The notes under the pieces were generated by a model. It ran no database searches. It was not told the DNA's origin and worked only from the letters and a program-made list of their open reading frames with translations. A stretch of DNA of 64,000 bases from Bartonella raoultii (GTDB lineage Bacteria > Pseudomonadota > Alphaproteobacteria > Rhizobiales > Rhizobiaceae), in NCBI RefSeq assembly GCF_019659805.1, contig NZ_JAIFRO010000006.1:1-64000 (forward strand). The letters are read 5' to 3'. Positions 28,068 to 38,757 of the stretch are shown one piece after another. The translations under genes and the position numbers were made by a program. Each line of letters opens with the position of its first letter. Within the stretch, counting starts at the first letter, position 1.

Positions 28068-28490
28068 ATGGCTGTAGAACGTACTTTTTCAATGATTAAA
28101 CCGGATGCAACACGTCGTAATTTGACGGGAGAAATTACAAAAATGCTTGAAGATAGAGGATTGCGTGTTGTTGCATCTAAACGTGTATGGATGAGTAAGC
28201 GTGAAGCTGAAAGCTTTTACGCAGTTCATAAAGAGCGTCCATTTTTTGATGAATTGGTTGAATTTATGTCTTCTGGTCCGACAGTTGTGCAGGTTTTAGA
28301 AGGTGAAAATGCAATAGCTAAAAACCGTGAAGTAATGGGTGCTACAAATCCTATGGATGCACAAGAGGGGACAATTCGTAAAGAACATGCTTTGTCGATT
28401 GGTGAAAACTCTGTTCATGGTTCAGATAGTGCTGAAACCGCAAAAATAGAGATTGCTTTTTGGTTTGCTGAAATGGAAATTGTTGGTTAA
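28068..28490 (+). CDS. ndk: Nucleoside diphosphate kinase
   Basis: Transfers the gamma phosphate of ATP to nucleoside diphosphates through a phosphohistidine. It has 140 residues, the usual length, with [14 protein letters not shown] at the start, the phosphorylated His117 in NSVHGSDS and the [11 protein letters not shown] segment. An AAAGG precedes the ATG. It is a single transcription unit closed by a clear terminator at 28516-28548. Confidence 0.98.
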   Translation: MAVERTFSMIKPDATRRNLTGEITKMLEDRGLRVVASKRVWMSKREAESFYAVHKERPFFDELVEFMSSGPTVVQVLEGENAIAKNREVMGATNPMDAQEGTIRKEHALSIGENSVHGSDSAETAKIEIAFWFAEMEIVG

Positions 28491-28515
28491 TAACAATAAT
28501 GTAAGAAAACAAAAA

Positions 28516-28548
28516 ATCCTGAAAAATATTTTTTCGGGATTTTTTTTT
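28516..28548 (+). terminator. Intrinsic terminator after ndk
   Basis: ATCCTGAAAAA pairs with TTTTTCGGGAT (one G-U) around a short loop and is followed by eight T residues. It lies 26 bases after the ndk stop and before the converging pgsA gene. Confidence 0.85.
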
Positions 28549-28596
28549 GTGTGTATATAAATTTCTTGAAAAGAGTAATTGAGATTTGCTATTTTT

Positions 28597-29178
28597 TTAT
28601 GTCATGACGTGTTTTAAGCCTGCACGAAAATAGTCCCACCCCGTCCACAATGTGAGGAGAGCGGAAATCCATAGCATTGTGATGCCAAACTCTACTGAAT
28701 AAGGCATAATTTTATTACCAGCTGGTCCCGCTAAAAGAAAAACAATCGCGATCATTTGTACAAAAGTTTTCCATTTTGCTAGACGAGAAACAGGCACACT
28801 AACTTTCAATTCGGCCAAATATTCACGTAATCCTGATACGAGAATTTCTCGACAAAGAATGATAATAGCAGCCCATAATGTCCACCCAGCAATGGTACTA
28901 TCTGCGGCAAGCAATAGTAAACAAGCAGATACGAGAAGTTTGTCAGCAATTGGATCTAACATACGACCGATATTAGATGTTTGTTCCCAAATACGAGCAA
29001 GGTAGCCATCAAGAAAGTCAGTAATGGATGCGACAATAAAAATGGAAACAGCAATCCAACGTGTGATATCATTTGATTGTAGTCGCCCTTCTAAAAAAAA
29101 GCACGCAACAACCATCGGTACTGCAACAATCCGCGCATAAGTTAAAATATTTGGAAAAGAAAAAGTATGATTTTTCAT
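28597..29178 (-). CDS. pgsA: CDP-diacylglycerol--glycerol-3-phosphate 3-phosphatidyltransferase
   Basis: Committed step of phosphatidylglycerol synthesis in the inner membrane. The CDP-alcohol phosphotransferase motif is complete: DFLDGYLAR followed by GRMLDPIADKL (the D-G-x2-A-R ... G-x3-D-x3-D pattern). About five membrane segments over 193 residues fit the family. It lies 72 bases downstream of uvrC on the same strand, an arrangement common in proteobacteria, and probably shares its transcript. Confidence 0.95.
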   Translation of the reverse strand: MKNHTFSFPNILTYARIVAVPMVVACFFLEGRLQSNDITRWIAVSIFIVASITDFLDGYLARIWEQTSNIGRMLDPIADKLLVSACLLLLAADSTIAGWTLWAAIIILCREILVSGLREYLAELKVSVPVSRLAKWKTFVQMIAIVFLLAGPAGNKIMPYSVEFGITMLWISALLTLWTGWDYFRAGLKHVMT

Positions 29179-29250
29179 AGAACTCTTTTAATTATTTTAT
29201 ATAATATTTTGATTTTCTAAACCTAACAAGGCACAAATTATGAAACAAGA

Positions 29251-31236
29251 CTATTTTCCATTAAAGTGGCTATGAATTTTTTTTGCAATTGTTGCAGAAA
29301 TTCCTGTAACTTTTGTTAAATCTTCGAGGGAAGCACCAGAAATAGCTTTGGCACTTCCAAAATGATGAAGCAATGAACGCTTTCGTATTGGTCCAATATT
29401 TTCGATTTCATCAAGCGGATTTTTGAATGTTGCTTTTTGACGCTTTGCTCGGTGTGTTCCAATTGCAAAACGATGTGCTTCATCTCGTAAACGTTGTAAA
29501 AAATAAAGGATAGGATCTCGTGGAGGAAGTGTGAAAGGTATTTTTCCTTTTATAAAAAATCGTTCACGTCCTGCTTTACGATCAACGCCTTTAGCTATTC
29601 CAACGACCGTGATGAGATTGTCTAATTTCAACTCAGACAGGATTGTATGGACACTGTTTATTTGTCCTTCACCTCCATCGATAAGTATAAGGTCAGGCCA
29701 AATAGGAAAAAAATCCTTATCTTGACTATTTGTATTATGATTTTTAAGGGGCAGATCATGTTCCTTGAGAAGTCTTGAAAATCTTCGTTTAATGACTTCT
29801 TTCATCATACCAAAATCATCACCAGGTGTGATATCGGTTGAGCGAATATTGAATTTGCGATATTGATTTTTTACAAATCCCATTTGACCAGCAACAACCA
29901 TTGCACCTATGGCATTTGTTCCCATAATATGAGAATTATCATAGATCTCTATACGATATGGGGGATGGGGAAGTTGGAATTTTTCGGCAACACCTTGAAG
30001 TAATTTTGCATATGTCGCTGTTTCAGCAAGCTTGTGTTCAAGTGTTTCATGTGCATTGACATAAGCATGGTTAACAAGAGTTTTTCGTTCACCTTTTTGG
30101 GGTAAAGAAAGAAATATTTTACGATTTGCTTTGAGGCTAAATGCTTCTGCAAGGAGTGCTTTTTCTTTGATTTCTTCAGATATAAGAATAAGCTTTGGAA
30201 GTAGCTTATCGTCATAAAATTGGGCAAGAAAACTCTCTAAAATTTCAGTACGAGAAAAAGAAGAATCTGCTTTAGGAAAATAGGCTCGATTTCCCCAGTT
30301 TTGTCCCATACGAAAAAAGAACACTTGAATGCAGGTCATTCCTCCCTGTTGCGCAATTGCAAAAACATCAGCTTCTTTTATGGTTTGAGGATTAATACCT
30401 TGATGGCTTTGTATATGAGAGAGGGCTGATAAGCGATCACGATAGGTAGCTGCTTGTTCAAAGTCTAAATTTTTTGCAGCTTTATGCATCGCTTGAACCA
30501 TACCATTTTTAACAGATTGATTTTTTCCTGAAAGAAAGTTTTTTGCTTCTTTAACAAGCTCTTTATAATTACTATCACTAATTTCGTGTGTACAGGGGGC
30601 AGAACAGCGCTTAATTTGATAAAGCAAACAGGGACGTGTACGGTTTTCAAAAACGGAATCGGTACAGGTACGTAACAAAAAAGCGCGTTGTAAAACATTA
30701 ATTGTTTTTGTAACAGCATCAGCAGAGGCAAAAGGACCAAAATAATGAGCTTTGCGTGTGCGAGCACCACGATGTTTATAAAGGGCAGGTGCTCGATGAT
30801 CATCAGTAATAATAATATAAGGAAAGCTTTTATCATCACGCAGTAATACATTAAAACGTGGATGTAGTCTTTTGATAAGATTAGCTTCTAAAAGAAGTGC
30901 TTCTGTTTCTGTATGTGTAACAATAAATTCCATATGATAGGTTGCATGAATCATGCGAGTAATACGGTTATTATGTCCTTGTTCACGTGTATAGTTTAAA
31001 ACACGCTTTTTAAGATTACGCGCTTTACCAATATAGAGAATATCACCGTTTTCATCCATCATCCGATAAACTCCTGGCTTATGTGGAAGATGTCTGACAA
31101 ACTCTTGTATAAGTTTAGCACCTTTGAATTGTTTTTTATGACTTTCTTGATTTGTATTATTCCACGTAATGTCACAGAGAAAAGAAAGGTTTTCTCTTTC
31201 ATTTTTGTGATAAGTGATATTATTTTTCAGGATCAT
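29251..31236 (-). CDS. uvrC: Excinuclease ABC subunit C
   Basis: Makes both incisions in nucleotide excision repair after UvrAB damage loading. The order of domains is GIY-YIG nuclease (starting [23 protein letters not shown], about residues 52-130), a cysteine cluster region ([13 protein letters not shown]), UVR motif ([20 protein letters not shown]), RNase H-like nuclease ([22 protein letters not shown]) and C-terminal helix-hairpin-helix pair. The total is 661 residues. About 40 residues precede the GIY-YIG domain; part of this may not be translated, as no strong ribosome binding site is seen at the first ATG. Confidence 0.95.
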   Translation of the reverse strand: MILKNNITYHKNERENLSFLCDITWNNTNQESHKKQFKGAKLIQEFVRHLPHKPGVYRMMDENGDILYIGKARNLKKRVLNYTREQGHNNRITRMIHATYHMEFIVTHTETEALLLEANLIKRLHPRFNVLLRDDKSFPYIIITDDHRAPALYKHRGARTRKAHYFGPFASADAVTKTINVLQRAFLLRTCTDSVFENRTRPCLLYQIKRCSAPCTHEISDSNYKELVKEAKNFLSGKNQSVKNGMVQAMHKAAKNLDFEQAATYRDRLSALSHIQSHQGINPQTIKEADVFAIAQQGGMTCIQVFFFRMGQNWGNRAYFPKADSSFSRTEILESFLAQFYDDKLLPKLILISEEIKEKALLAEAFSLKANRKIFLSLPQKGERKTLVNHAYVNAHETLEHKLAETATYAKLLQGVAEKFQLPHPPYRIEIYDNSHIMGTNAIGAMVVAGQMGFVKNQYRKFNIRSTDITPGDDFGMMKEVIKRRFSRLLKEHDLPLKNHNTNSQDKDFFPIWPDLILIDGGEGQINSVHTILSELKLDNLITVVGIAKGVDRKAGRERFFIKGKIPFTLPPRDPILYFLQRLRDEAHRFAIGTHRAKRQKATFKNPLDEIENIGPIRKRSLLHHFGSAKAISGASLEDLTKVTGISATIAKKIHSHFNGK

Positions 31237-31464
31237 TCAATTTATCCAGAGACATTTAGAGTTTACCATATGAAATGTTCTTCTTTTTTAATGTAAGTAA
31301 CTATTATTTATGTTGTAAGGTTTCTCTTTCCCATAAAAACGCATTATGGCATAAAACCGTGTGATTTTTCAGTTTTTATTATTCATAAAAATATAATAGT
31401 AATAATTAAAAGCAGCTCTATTGCGTTTTTTTCATTGAGCGAAATGTAAATAAAAAATTCTAAC

Positions 31465-32322
31465 TTAACAATGTTCTTTCTGTATCCATTTATGCATTAT
31501 TTGTGCTGTTTTATCTTGTCCAAGACGATTGATCAGAAAGGGGCTCAGCTTTTTTATTTCTTCTTCTAATAAATAGGGAGGGTTGATAAGAATTATACCA
31601 CTTCCATTCATTGTAGGTGGTATTGAACTTTTTCGAATACGCATTTCAAGCTGTAGAATTTTAGGAATCTTTGTTTGATGGAGTGCGTGAAGAAAGTTTT
31701 TAATTTCTGTGTCATATTTAACAGGATACCATAAAGCATAGATACCATTAGGAAAACGGCGATATGCTTTTATTACTCCTTGGATGAGGCGAGAAAATTC
31801 TCCTGTTTTTTCAAAGGGAGGATCAACGAGGATAAATCCACGTTTTTCCTTTGGAGGCAAATGTGCATTTAACGAAAGCCAACCATCTAAATGCAAGATT
31901 TTTGTTTGATAATCACCGGCAAAATTTTGAGCTAAAATATGATAATCTTCATTATGCAATTCAATTGCAGTGAGTCGATCTTGTTTACGTAATAAGTGGC
32001 GAATAACAATAGGAGAACCGGGATAGAATAGGATTTCTTTTTCTCCCTCATTGAGTGAAACAATAATATTATACCATGGAGAAAGGAGTGTTTTTAAATC
32101 TTCTGGAATAGGAGCTGATAAAATCCGTTGGATACCTTGGCGCCACTCTCCAGTTTTATATGCCTCTAAAGAAGAGAGATCATATATACCGATTCCAGCA
32201 TGCGTATCTATCACGCGAAAAGCTTTTTCCTTTTGTTTAAGATATTCTACAATGCGAGTGACAATAATGTGTTTAAAGACATCAGCAAAATTGCCAGCAT
32301 GATAAATATGCCGATAATTCAT
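31465..32322 (-). CDS. rlmJ: 23S rRNA (adenine(2030)-N6)-methyltransferase
   Basis: Methylates A2030 of 23S rRNA. The N-terminus NYRHIYHAGNFADVFKH is diagnostic for the RlmJ (YhiR) family; the AdoMet-binding DTHAGIGIYDL and the catalytic DPPFE motif in GFILVDPPFEKTGE are intact. It has 285 residues, the expected length. It is monocistronic on the minus strand, with 228 bases of spacer before uvrC and a long AT-rich region behind its start. Confidence 0.94.
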   Translation of the reverse strand: MNYRHIYHAGNFADVFKHIIVTRIVEYLKQKEKAFRVIDTHAGIGIYDLSSLEAYKTGEWRQGIQRILSAPIPEDLKTLLSPWYNIIVSLNEGEKEILFYPGSPIVIRHLLRKQDRLTAIELHNEDYHILAQNFAGDYQTKILHLDGWLSLNAHLPPKEKRGFILVDPPFEKTGEFSRLIQGVIKAYRRFPNGIYALWYPVKYDTEIKNFLHALHQTKIPKILQLEMRIRKSSIPPTMNGSGIILINPPYLLEEEIKKLSPFLINRLGQDKTAQIMHKWIQKEHC

Positions 32323-33456
32323 GAATTAATTCTACTATATATAACTGCTTATTAAATAATTGCTCTATTAACATAAAATGATGATCTTACATCAACAAAA
32401 TCTTTTTGTAGAGAGAAAGTGATTCAAAAAGCGTATAAATATATGAGAAAATATTGACGTTGTAGCTTTATAATTATTGCCATAAAATTAGTATGGATAA
32501 GCTTAATGACTAAAATTTTCTATATTAATCGCATTGAAGATTTATATACTTCAAATTCTGGATAAAAATACTATGACTTTGATAAGTTTGTATCTCTAAC
32601 ATAGTTACTATGAAATTATGCGAAAGAAGAAAAAATATTTCCATGATTTATAGATATATTCCAACGAATTTTTAGAATACTTTTTGTAATGATAAATAAT
32701 AAATTTAACATTTATAAGAATATTTTATTTTTATCAGTATAAAATATGTCTTTCTTTAAGAGAAATATTTATTGATATCTATAGTATTAAATAATAGAAT
32801 TTAAATATTAATAAAATATTATATATAAAAATTTATATTATCATATATAATATATTAATTGATTTTTTGGGAAAAATATTCTTTTATATATTTAAAAAAA
32901 ACAACTGATTTACCGAATAAGATGATGACATATGTGTTTATGATGTCATTAATGAGAGGATTTCAGTAATGCGACTAGAAGAGTTATTGAGAATATTCTA
33001 CGTAAAAAGAGAGTTTTTAATGTTTGATGATATTGTAAAATCCTTTCAGAAGGCAGGTGTGTGAAAGAATTTTGTAGCTGGCTATGTATATTATTCTTTG
33101 CAAGAAATATTCATGATTGTACAGAGGGCACTGTTTTTAAAACAAAAAGTTATTAAAATATGGATATAATATTTGCATAAAGATTTTGCAATCCAATAGA
33201 TCAGATGGCCTTTCTTTAGAGAAGAAATTACCAGTTGTTTAACTTTATTTGAGAAATTGACCATTTTTAACTTTTTGTATTTGGTGTAATATATTAAGAA
33301 AAAGTGGAAAGAAGCTAAACAATTATTTTACAAAGAAAGTGTGGTAGCCTTTATCGGGAAAGAAAATATATAAAGGGGATAGGATTATATCTTGTATATT
33401 TCGAACAGAGTGAACAATAAACAAATGAAATCAAATTTCAAAGCAGTGAGAGTGTG
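32323..33456. other. 1.1-kb AT-rich gap between rlmJ and tatA
   Basis: The longest non-coding stretch of the window. It is very AT-rich, with TA-repeat runs around 32800-32860, and every frame is broken by frequent stops. The only gene-like piece is a 31-codon ORF at 32969-33064 (listed separately). In many Rhizobiales nagZ-scpA-scpB precede tatA; I cannot recognise any remnant of them here. It may be a degraded gene region or a deletion scar. Confidence 0.5.
32922..33064 (+). pseudogene. Hairpin and 31-codon ORF, possible gene remnant
   Basis: An imperfect 9-bp inverted repeat (TGATGACAT near 32923-32931 against ATGTCATTA near 32944-32952) precedes an AGAGGA at 32955-32960. Eight bases later an ATG at 32969 opens a 31-residue frame rich in charged and hydrophobic residues, ending TGA at 33062-33064. 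The ribosome binding site is better than expected for a chance ORF. It may be a true micro-gene or the 5' end of a lost gene; no family is recognised. Confidence 0.25.
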
Positions 33457-33771
33457 ATGGGTAATATTTTTTCACCAGCGCATTTAATTGTTATTCTACT
33501 GATTATCCTTGTGCTTTTTGGGCGTGGTAAGGTGTCTGAATTAATGAGCGATATTGCTAAGGGGATTAAAGCATTTAAAAAAAATATGAAAGAAGAAGAA
33601 GAAGACAATATCGAGAATAAGCTAGAAATGACTGATGCTTCTGAAACAATTGGTGGTGAGCTTCAACATTCTCAGCCATTATCGGTAAAACATGTATCAG
33701 CGCCTAGAAAAGCCTCTTCTTCCTCTAAGAAAGGTAAGACATCTGTTGCTAAAAGACAGCGTATAAAATAA
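33457..33771 (+). CDS. tatA: Sec-independent protein translocase subunit TatA
   Basis: Forms the variable-size pore element of the twin-arginine export system, which moves folded proteins over the inner membrane. An N-terminal membrane helix ([12 protein letters not shown]) is followed by the [22 protein letters not shown] amphipathic helix region with the conserved Phe-Gly, then a long polar Lys-rich tail; 104 residues in total. A GTG at 33454 is also in frame. It is the first gene of tatABC. Confidence 0.93.
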   Translation: MGNIFSPAHLIVILLIILVLFGRGKVSELMSDIAKGIKAFKKNMKEEEEDNIENKLEMTDASETIGGELQHSQPLSVKHVSAPRKASSSSKKGKTSVAKRQRIK

Positions 33772-33826
33772 TTAAAAATATAATTATAGAGATATATTAT
33801 TTAAATGAGGAAATCGAGTATAAGCG

Positions 33827-34168
33827 ATGTTAGGGATTGATGGACCAGAGTTTATCGTGATCTTAATTATTTTCATCGTTGTCGTCGGACCAAAAGATTT
33901 ACCTAAAATACTCAAGGCAATAGCAAAAACAATAGTCTATGTGCGTTCCACAACGAAGGAGTTACGTCAGCAGTTTGATGAGGCAATAAGAGAAGCGGAG
34001 TTTAATGATTTATATGAGCCCTTATCAGATATTTATGATCATAATCTAAGACAAGAGTTGAGAAAAATTACAAAGCCTCCTCATGAAGTTTTAGGGGATA
34101 AGAGTGATCCTTTAGATAAAAATACCAAATACCATAAATTAGAAAAAGATAAAAAAGAGGCGTTATGA
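33827..34168 (+). CDS. tatB: Sec-independent protein translocase subunit TatB
   Basis: Part of the TatBC receptor that binds twin-arginine signal peptides. The start MLGIDGPEFIVILIIFIVVVGPKDLPKIL has the family's membrane helix and the Gly-Pro hinge, followed by an amphipathic helix and a polar tail. It has 113 residues, rather short for TatB. Its last four bases overlap the tatC start, which indicates translational coupling. Confidence 0.92.
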   Translation: MLGIDGPEFIVILIIFIVVVGPKDLPKILKAIAKTIVYVRSTTKELRQQFDEAIREAEFNDLYEPLSDIYDHNLRQELRKITKPPHEVLGDKSDPLDKNTKYHKLEKDKKEAL

Positions 34169-34947
34169 GTTCTAAAAAAGAGGAAGTCGATGCCAGTATG
34201 GCACCACTTTTAGAACATTTGATTGAACTGCGACAGCGAATTATTGCTACTTTAATCGTTTTTTTTATCGCCTTTATTATGTGCTTTCTTGTTAAAGATT
34301 ATATCTTAAATTTTTTGATATGGCCTTATCAGTGGGCCATGAAAATATCAGGTGGAAATCCTGAGAGTATTCGTTTGCAATCAACACAAGTGTGGGAAAC
34401 GTTTTTAACAAAGATGAAGCTTGCTGCTTTTGGGGCAGCTATTTTATCGTTTCCCTATACAGCTTTTCAGTTTTATAGCTTTATTGCACCAGGACTTTAT
34501 AAAAATGAGCGTATGGCTTTTTTACCATTTCTCATCGGTGGCCCCATTTTATTTTGTATTGGAGGAACATTTGTTTATGCTTTATTAGCACCCATCATGC
34601 TTTGGTTTAGTCTCTCTCAGCAATTTCTTCCTGATGTGCATTTAAGAATAGAATTTATAGTTCGTATTTCTGATTATTTGAGCTTTATGATATCATTTAT
34701 CCTTATTTTTGGTTTGATTTTTCAGCTACCTCTTGTCACAAGTCTTTTAACAAAAGTTGGGCTTTTAACTTCTCATGCATTGGTATCTAAACGCAAATGG
34801 GCTATCCTTACTTCTTTTATAATAGCAGCGATAGTAACCCCATCGGATTTTTTTACTATGTTTGCGGTAGCCTTACCAACGATAGTTCTTTATGAAATCT
34901 CAATTTTAATTGCTTATTGTATAGAAAAAAGAAAAAAAGTCTCTTAA
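34165..34947 (+). CDS. tatC: Sec-independent protein translocase subunit TatC
   Basis: Polytopic core of the Tat receptor. It has six membrane segments over 260 residues and the motif APLLEHLIELRQRIIATL at the N-terminus, with the conserved FYSFIAPGLYKNER in the first periplasmic loop and SKRKWA later. It overlaps tatB by 4 bases, and serS follows 59 bases downstream, the rhizobial order. Confidence 0.96.
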   Translation: MSSKKEEVDASMAPLLEHLIELRQRIIATLIVFFIAFIMCFLVKDYILNFLIWPYQWAMKISGGNPESIRLQSTQVWETFLTKMKLAAFGAAILSFPYTAFQFYSFIAPGLYKNERMAFLPFLIGGPILFCIGGTFVYALLAPIMLWFSLSQQFLPDVHLRIEFIVRISDYLSFMISFILIFGLIFQLPLVTSLLTKVGLLTSHALVSKRKWAILTSFIIAAIVTPSDFFTMFAVALPTIVLYEISILIAYCIEKRKKVS

Positions 34948-35006
34948 GAAAAGTTTATATCTTGTATGATAAGAAAAAATAGAAACGATGTAAATAAGGA
35001 GTTTTG

Positions 35007-36284
35007 ATGCTTGATATCAAGTGGATTCGTGAGCACCCTGAAAAATTAGATAAGGCACTGGAAAATAGAGGTATTGCGCCGCAAGCGAATAGATTAATAA
35101 AACTTGATCTTGAGCGTCGGGCGTATGTTGCTAAAGTGCAGTCGGCGCAAGAGCGTCGCAATGCAGTTTCAAAAGAAATAGGACAGGCTTTAGCTGCAGG
35201 CGACCAAAAAACGGCTGAACAGTTGAGAACTGAGGTTGAAGAGATTAAACGCATTCTTTCTTCTGCTATAGTGGAAGAAAAATGTTTGACGGAGAGTTTT
35301 GAGAAAGCTCTTTCAGAACTTCCCAACATTCCATTGGACGATGTTCCAAAAGGGAAAGATGAAAGAGATAATGTTGTTATTCGCCATTTTGGCACACCTC
35401 CAACATTTGATTTTACACCCAAAGAGCATTTTGATCTTGGACAAAATCTCAAACAGATGGATTTTGAAAGAGCTAGTCGTTTATCTGGAACCCGTTTTAC
35501 AGTGCTTTCAGGAGCCTTAGCAAGGCTTGAACGCGCATTGGGTCAATTTATGCTTGATGTGCATGTTGAGGAGCATGGTTATACAGAAGTGTCTATACCA
35601 TTTCTCGTTCGTGATGAGATTGTTTATGGAGCAGCTCAGCTGCCGAAATTTGCTGATGATCTTTTTCGGACAACAGATGGCCGATGGCTTATTTCAACAG
35701 CAGAAGTGCCGTTAACTAATTTAGTAAACAATGAAATTCTTGAAATGTCAGATTTACCTCTGCGATTTTCTTCTTTAACACCCTGTTTTCGCTCGGAGGC
35801 GGGAGCAGCAGGTCGTGATACACGTGGTATGTTACGTCAACATCAATTTTGGAAGGTAGAAATGGTATCTATTACCACTGAAGAGCAATCTTTAATGGAA
35901 CTAGAACGTATGACAGAGTGTGCAGAAGATGTATTGAAACGCCTTAATTTGCCTTTTCGTACGGTGGTGCTTTCTACTGGTGATATGGGTTTTGCTGCAC
36001 GCAAAACTTATGATATTGAAGTTTGGCTTCCGGGGCAGGGATGTTATCGTGAAATTTCTAGTTGTTCAGTTTGTGGAGATTTTCAAGGACGACGTATGAA
36101 TGCGCGATATCGTAAAGAAGGGGATAAAACATTGCACTTTGTACATAGTCTTAATGGTTCTGGTACGGCTATTGGACGTTGCCTTATTGCTGTGCTGGAG
36201 AATTATCAAAAGGCTGATGGATCAATTGTTGTTCCAGATGTTTTACAACCCTATATGAAAGGCATGCGTTGTATTACGGCTTAA
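35007..36284 (+). CDS. serS: Seryl-tRNA synthetase
   Basis: Charges tRNA-Ser with serine in the cytoplasm. The N-terminal coiled-coil arm (about residues 30-100) is followed by a class II catalytic core with motif 2 ([24 protein letters not shown]) and motif 3 ([20 protein letters not shown]). It has 425 residues. A TTG three bases upstream of the ATG is in frame, but AAGGAG at 34996-35001 suits the ATG at 35007. In relatives surE often follows; here the next gene is pcm. Confidence 0.97.
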   Translation: MLDIKWIREHPEKLDKALENRGIAPQANRLIKLDLERRAYVAKVQSAQERRNAVSKEIGQALAAGDQKTAEQLRTEVEEIKRILSSAIVEEKCLTESFEKALSELPNIPLDDVPKGKDERDNVVIRHFGTPPTFDFTPKEHFDLGQNLKQMDFERASRLSGTRFTVLSGALARLERALGQFMLDVHVEEHGYTEVSIPFLVRDEIVYGAAQLPKFADDLFRTTDGRWLISTAEVPLTNLVNNEILEMSDLPLRFSSLTPCFRSEAGAAGRDTRGMLRQHQFWKVEMVSITTEEQSLMELERMTECAEDVLKRLNLPFRTVVLSTGDMGFAARKTYDIEVWLPGQGCYREISSCSVCGDFQGRRMNARYRKEGDKTLHFVHSLNGSGTAIGRCLIAVLENYQKADGSIVVPDVLQPYMKGMRCITA

Positions 36285-36416
36285 TTTTGCAAAAGGAATG
36301 TTAATATATATTTGTTTCTGGAAGATGATAACATGCAAATATAAATTTTACCGTTTTTCAAAAAAGATTTATGTATACAATAAAGGTTGCTACTTCATTG
36401 GAGATCGAATGATACT

Positions 36417-37076
36417 ATGGGGCAAAAGGATATTTTACGATTTCGTGAAGAATTGGCCAGTCTTGTACTGAAAATGCGCAGTAAAGGAATTGATGATGTT
36501 CGCTTTTTTTCAGCATTTGAAAAAATTCCACGTCAACAGTTTGTTTCTGCTCCTTGGTTTAATAGTGCTTATGATAATAAAGTTATTCCAATTGAGTGTG
36601 GTGAATATATTGAGCGTTTGGAAGAGCAGCTTTTAATTCTTTCTGCATTATCGTTGAAAAAAAAACATCGTATTTTAGAAATTGGTACGGGATCTGGTTT
36701 TTGTACTGCTCTTATGGCATGTTTGAGTGACCGTGTAATAACTATTGATCGTTATAAAACACTTATTGATTTGGCACAGCAGAAATTTCAAAATCTAGGA
36801 CTTGAAAATATTATTGTACGGCAGATTGATGGAAGCCGTACAGTCACAGGCTTTGGATCATTTGACCGTATTCTTATTTGGCCATCACGGACTGATGAAC
36901 CAAAGGAGTTTTTAGAACTTTTAGCAGAAAACGGAATTCTTATTCAAGCGATAGGACCAGATGAGGGGGTACAAACGGTAACGCGTTATACAAAAATTGG
37001 TAATCGATTTGAATATTTAGAAATGTTTCAAGTGCGTTATCAACCTTTTATTGAAGGTATAGCGGAAGTGCTTTGA
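36417..37076 (+). CDS. pcm: Protein-L-isoaspartate O-methyltransferase family protein
   Basis: AdoMet-dependent repair of isoaspartyl residues in aged proteins. It shows the family N-terminus with KGIDDVRFFSAFEKIPRQQFV, the AdoMet motif ILEIGTGSGFCTALMA, and the later DRILIWPSR where active enzymes usually have an Ala-rich motif. It has 219 residues from ATG 36417; the frame extends to a TTG at 36387. The GGAG near 36400 is somewhat distant from the ATG. It is directly followed by the NlpD-like lipoprotein, as in other proteobacteria. Confidence 0.85.
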   Translation: MGQKDILRFREELASLVLKMRSKGIDDVRFFSAFEKIPRQQFVSAPWFNSAYDNKVIPIECGEYIERLEEQLLILSALSLKKKHRILEIGTGSGFCTALMACLSDRVITIDRYKTLIDLAQQKFQNLGLENIIVRQIDGSRTVTGFGSFDRILIWPSRTDEPKEFLELLAENGILIQAIGPDEGVQTVTRYTKIGNRFEYLEMFQVRYQPFIEGIAEVL

Positions 37077-37193
37077 TTTTCAAAATACAGATGATACCAT
37101 TTTTTATTGTGCAGATATTTATGTATTAAACACATTATTTTAACTCTTAGGTAATATTAAAAAGCTTTAATAGGGTAAATTGAGTATTGGTGA

Positions 37194-38348
37194 GTGAGCA
37201 AAACTATGTGTTTAAAAGTTTTGGGTATTATTTTCCAGCGTTATCGGGAGATAGCTTTTTTAGCCATAATAGCGATTCTTTCAGGATGTAGTTCTAGCAC
37301 GCAACGTTTTACCAATACGTTTTCTACACAATCAGCTGTATCGACAACTATGCCTGTTGCTTCATCAATGTTATCATATGGTGGTATGATACAAAGCACT
37401 GAATTGCCGCCTGTAGAGTCAAGTAATGATTCAGAAAACTATAACAGTGCTTCATATAATTCTCAAAGCAGAATTCTTTCTCCTGATGGTCGGACTATGG
37501 GAGCTCCACCACGCAATCTTGGAACGCTTTCTCGTTCACAAGTGAATAATTCTCCTATTTTTCAGAAAAACTCTTACATTGTCCAAAGCGGCGATACACT
37601 GTTAAGCATTGCGCGGCAAGTAGGAGTTAGTGTTGATGCACTAAAATCGGTAAATGGTATAAAGAATAATTTTATTTATATTGGTCAAGTACTTATGCTT
37701 CCAAGCAAGTCTACAGTTTCTCATTCCAATACTAGACATAATGGCTGGATAACACCAACAAAAAAATCTTCCCTTCAGTCTCAAACGGTAGATTCTATAA
37801 AGCATCAAAAGAATCGACCTTTCTATAAAGCTCCTGCTATAAGCACACCTTCTACAAAGATTCACAGGTCAGATGTTGGACAAAGTACTGCTACACAAAG
37901 GCCTTCATCGAGTTATGAAACAGATATTTCAGATACAATGATGAATGGTCTACCTCCGCAAGCTAGTGGAATTTCTAAGATGCGTTGGCCAGTAAAAGGA
38001 CGTTTATTAAGTCAGTTTGGTCAAAAGAAGGGCATGACAATTAATCGAGGAATAGATATTTTCGCGCCTGAAGGATCATTAGTAAAAGCAGCAGAAAATG
38101 GTGTTGTTATCTATGCGAGTGATGGATTAAAAGAGCTTGGCAATGTTGTCATGATCCGGCATGAAAATGGTATTATTACTATTTATGGCTATAATAGTCA
38201 GCTTTTTGTTCATAGAGGACAAAGGGTGAGGCGTGGTGCTGAAATTGCTAAATCTGGTATGTCAGGAGATGTTAAAACGCCACGTGTTTATTTTGAAGTT
38301 CGTAAAAATTCGTTACCTGTTGATCCTCTCAAATATTTAGAAAACTAA
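37194..38348 (+). CDS. nlpD: NlpD/LppB-like lipoprotein with LysM and degenerate M23 domain
   Basis: Envelope lipoprotein that probably activates cell-wall amidases at division. A signal peptide ends in the lipobox LSGC (Cys at about residue 32), so it is lipidated. A Ser/Asn-rich linker precedes a LysM domain (about 127-170, YIVQSGDTLLSIARQVG) and a C-terminal M23 domain (about 263-384). The zinc motifs are degenerate: INRGID where active enzymes have His, and VYFEVRK instead of HFEIR. It is therefore likely a regulator, not a hydrolase. The start is GTG 37194 or ATG 37206. Confidence 0.88.
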   Translation: MSKTMCLKVLGIIFQRYREIAFLAIIAILSGCSSSTQRFTNTFSTQSAVSTTMPVASSMLSYGGMIQSTELPPVESSNDSENYNSASYNSQSRILSPDGRTMGAPPRNLGTLSRSQVNNSPIFQKNSYIVQSGDTLLSIARQVGVSVDALKSVNGIKNNFIYIGQVLMLPSKSTVSHSNTRHNGWITPTKKSSLQSQTVDSIKHQKNRPFYKAPAISTPSTKIHRSDVGQSTATQRPSSSYETDISDTMMNGLPPQASGISKMRWPVKGRLLSQFGQKKGMTINRGIDIFAPEGSLVKAAENGVVIYASDGLKELGNVVMIRHENGIITIYGYNSQLFVHRGQRVRRGAEIAKSGMSGDVKTPRVYFEVRKNSLPVDPLKYLEN

Positions 38349-38757
38349 TATCTAAAGACGTTATTTTGAATAATCTATCCTTACTTACGTTCTTTAAGAA
38401 AGATAATCGCATATGTTTAACTAAATGAGTAGTGTATCAATAAAAAATTCATTCTTTTGAAGAGAACAATCAGTCAGACTCATTAAAAGTAAAAAAGTTG
38501 TTGTGCATCATTTATTTTTCTAATGAGTGAGGGCTTTCATGATTATGCTATATGAAAAGAGAAATAAACGGTTTTGTTAGAAGTTCTTTCTCATTGTCTT
38601 CTATTTCTTAAAGATTTATTGCCTTTTTATAAAGCTATAATTACATTGTGTAGTTATCGCTCTGCGTAATAGATTCTCTAAGAAGAGAGCTTTTTGAGCT
38701 GAAAGCTTATTTTAGTAGAGTGGAAAATATCTGAAGTTTAATCTATAGGAGATAAAA
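38349..38757. other. Spacer between nlpD and yajC
   Basis: About 410 AT-rich bases with no gene-like frame and no tRNA-like sequence. The last 12 bases contain the AGGAG of yajC. I see no strong promoter or hairpin. Confidence 0.35.
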
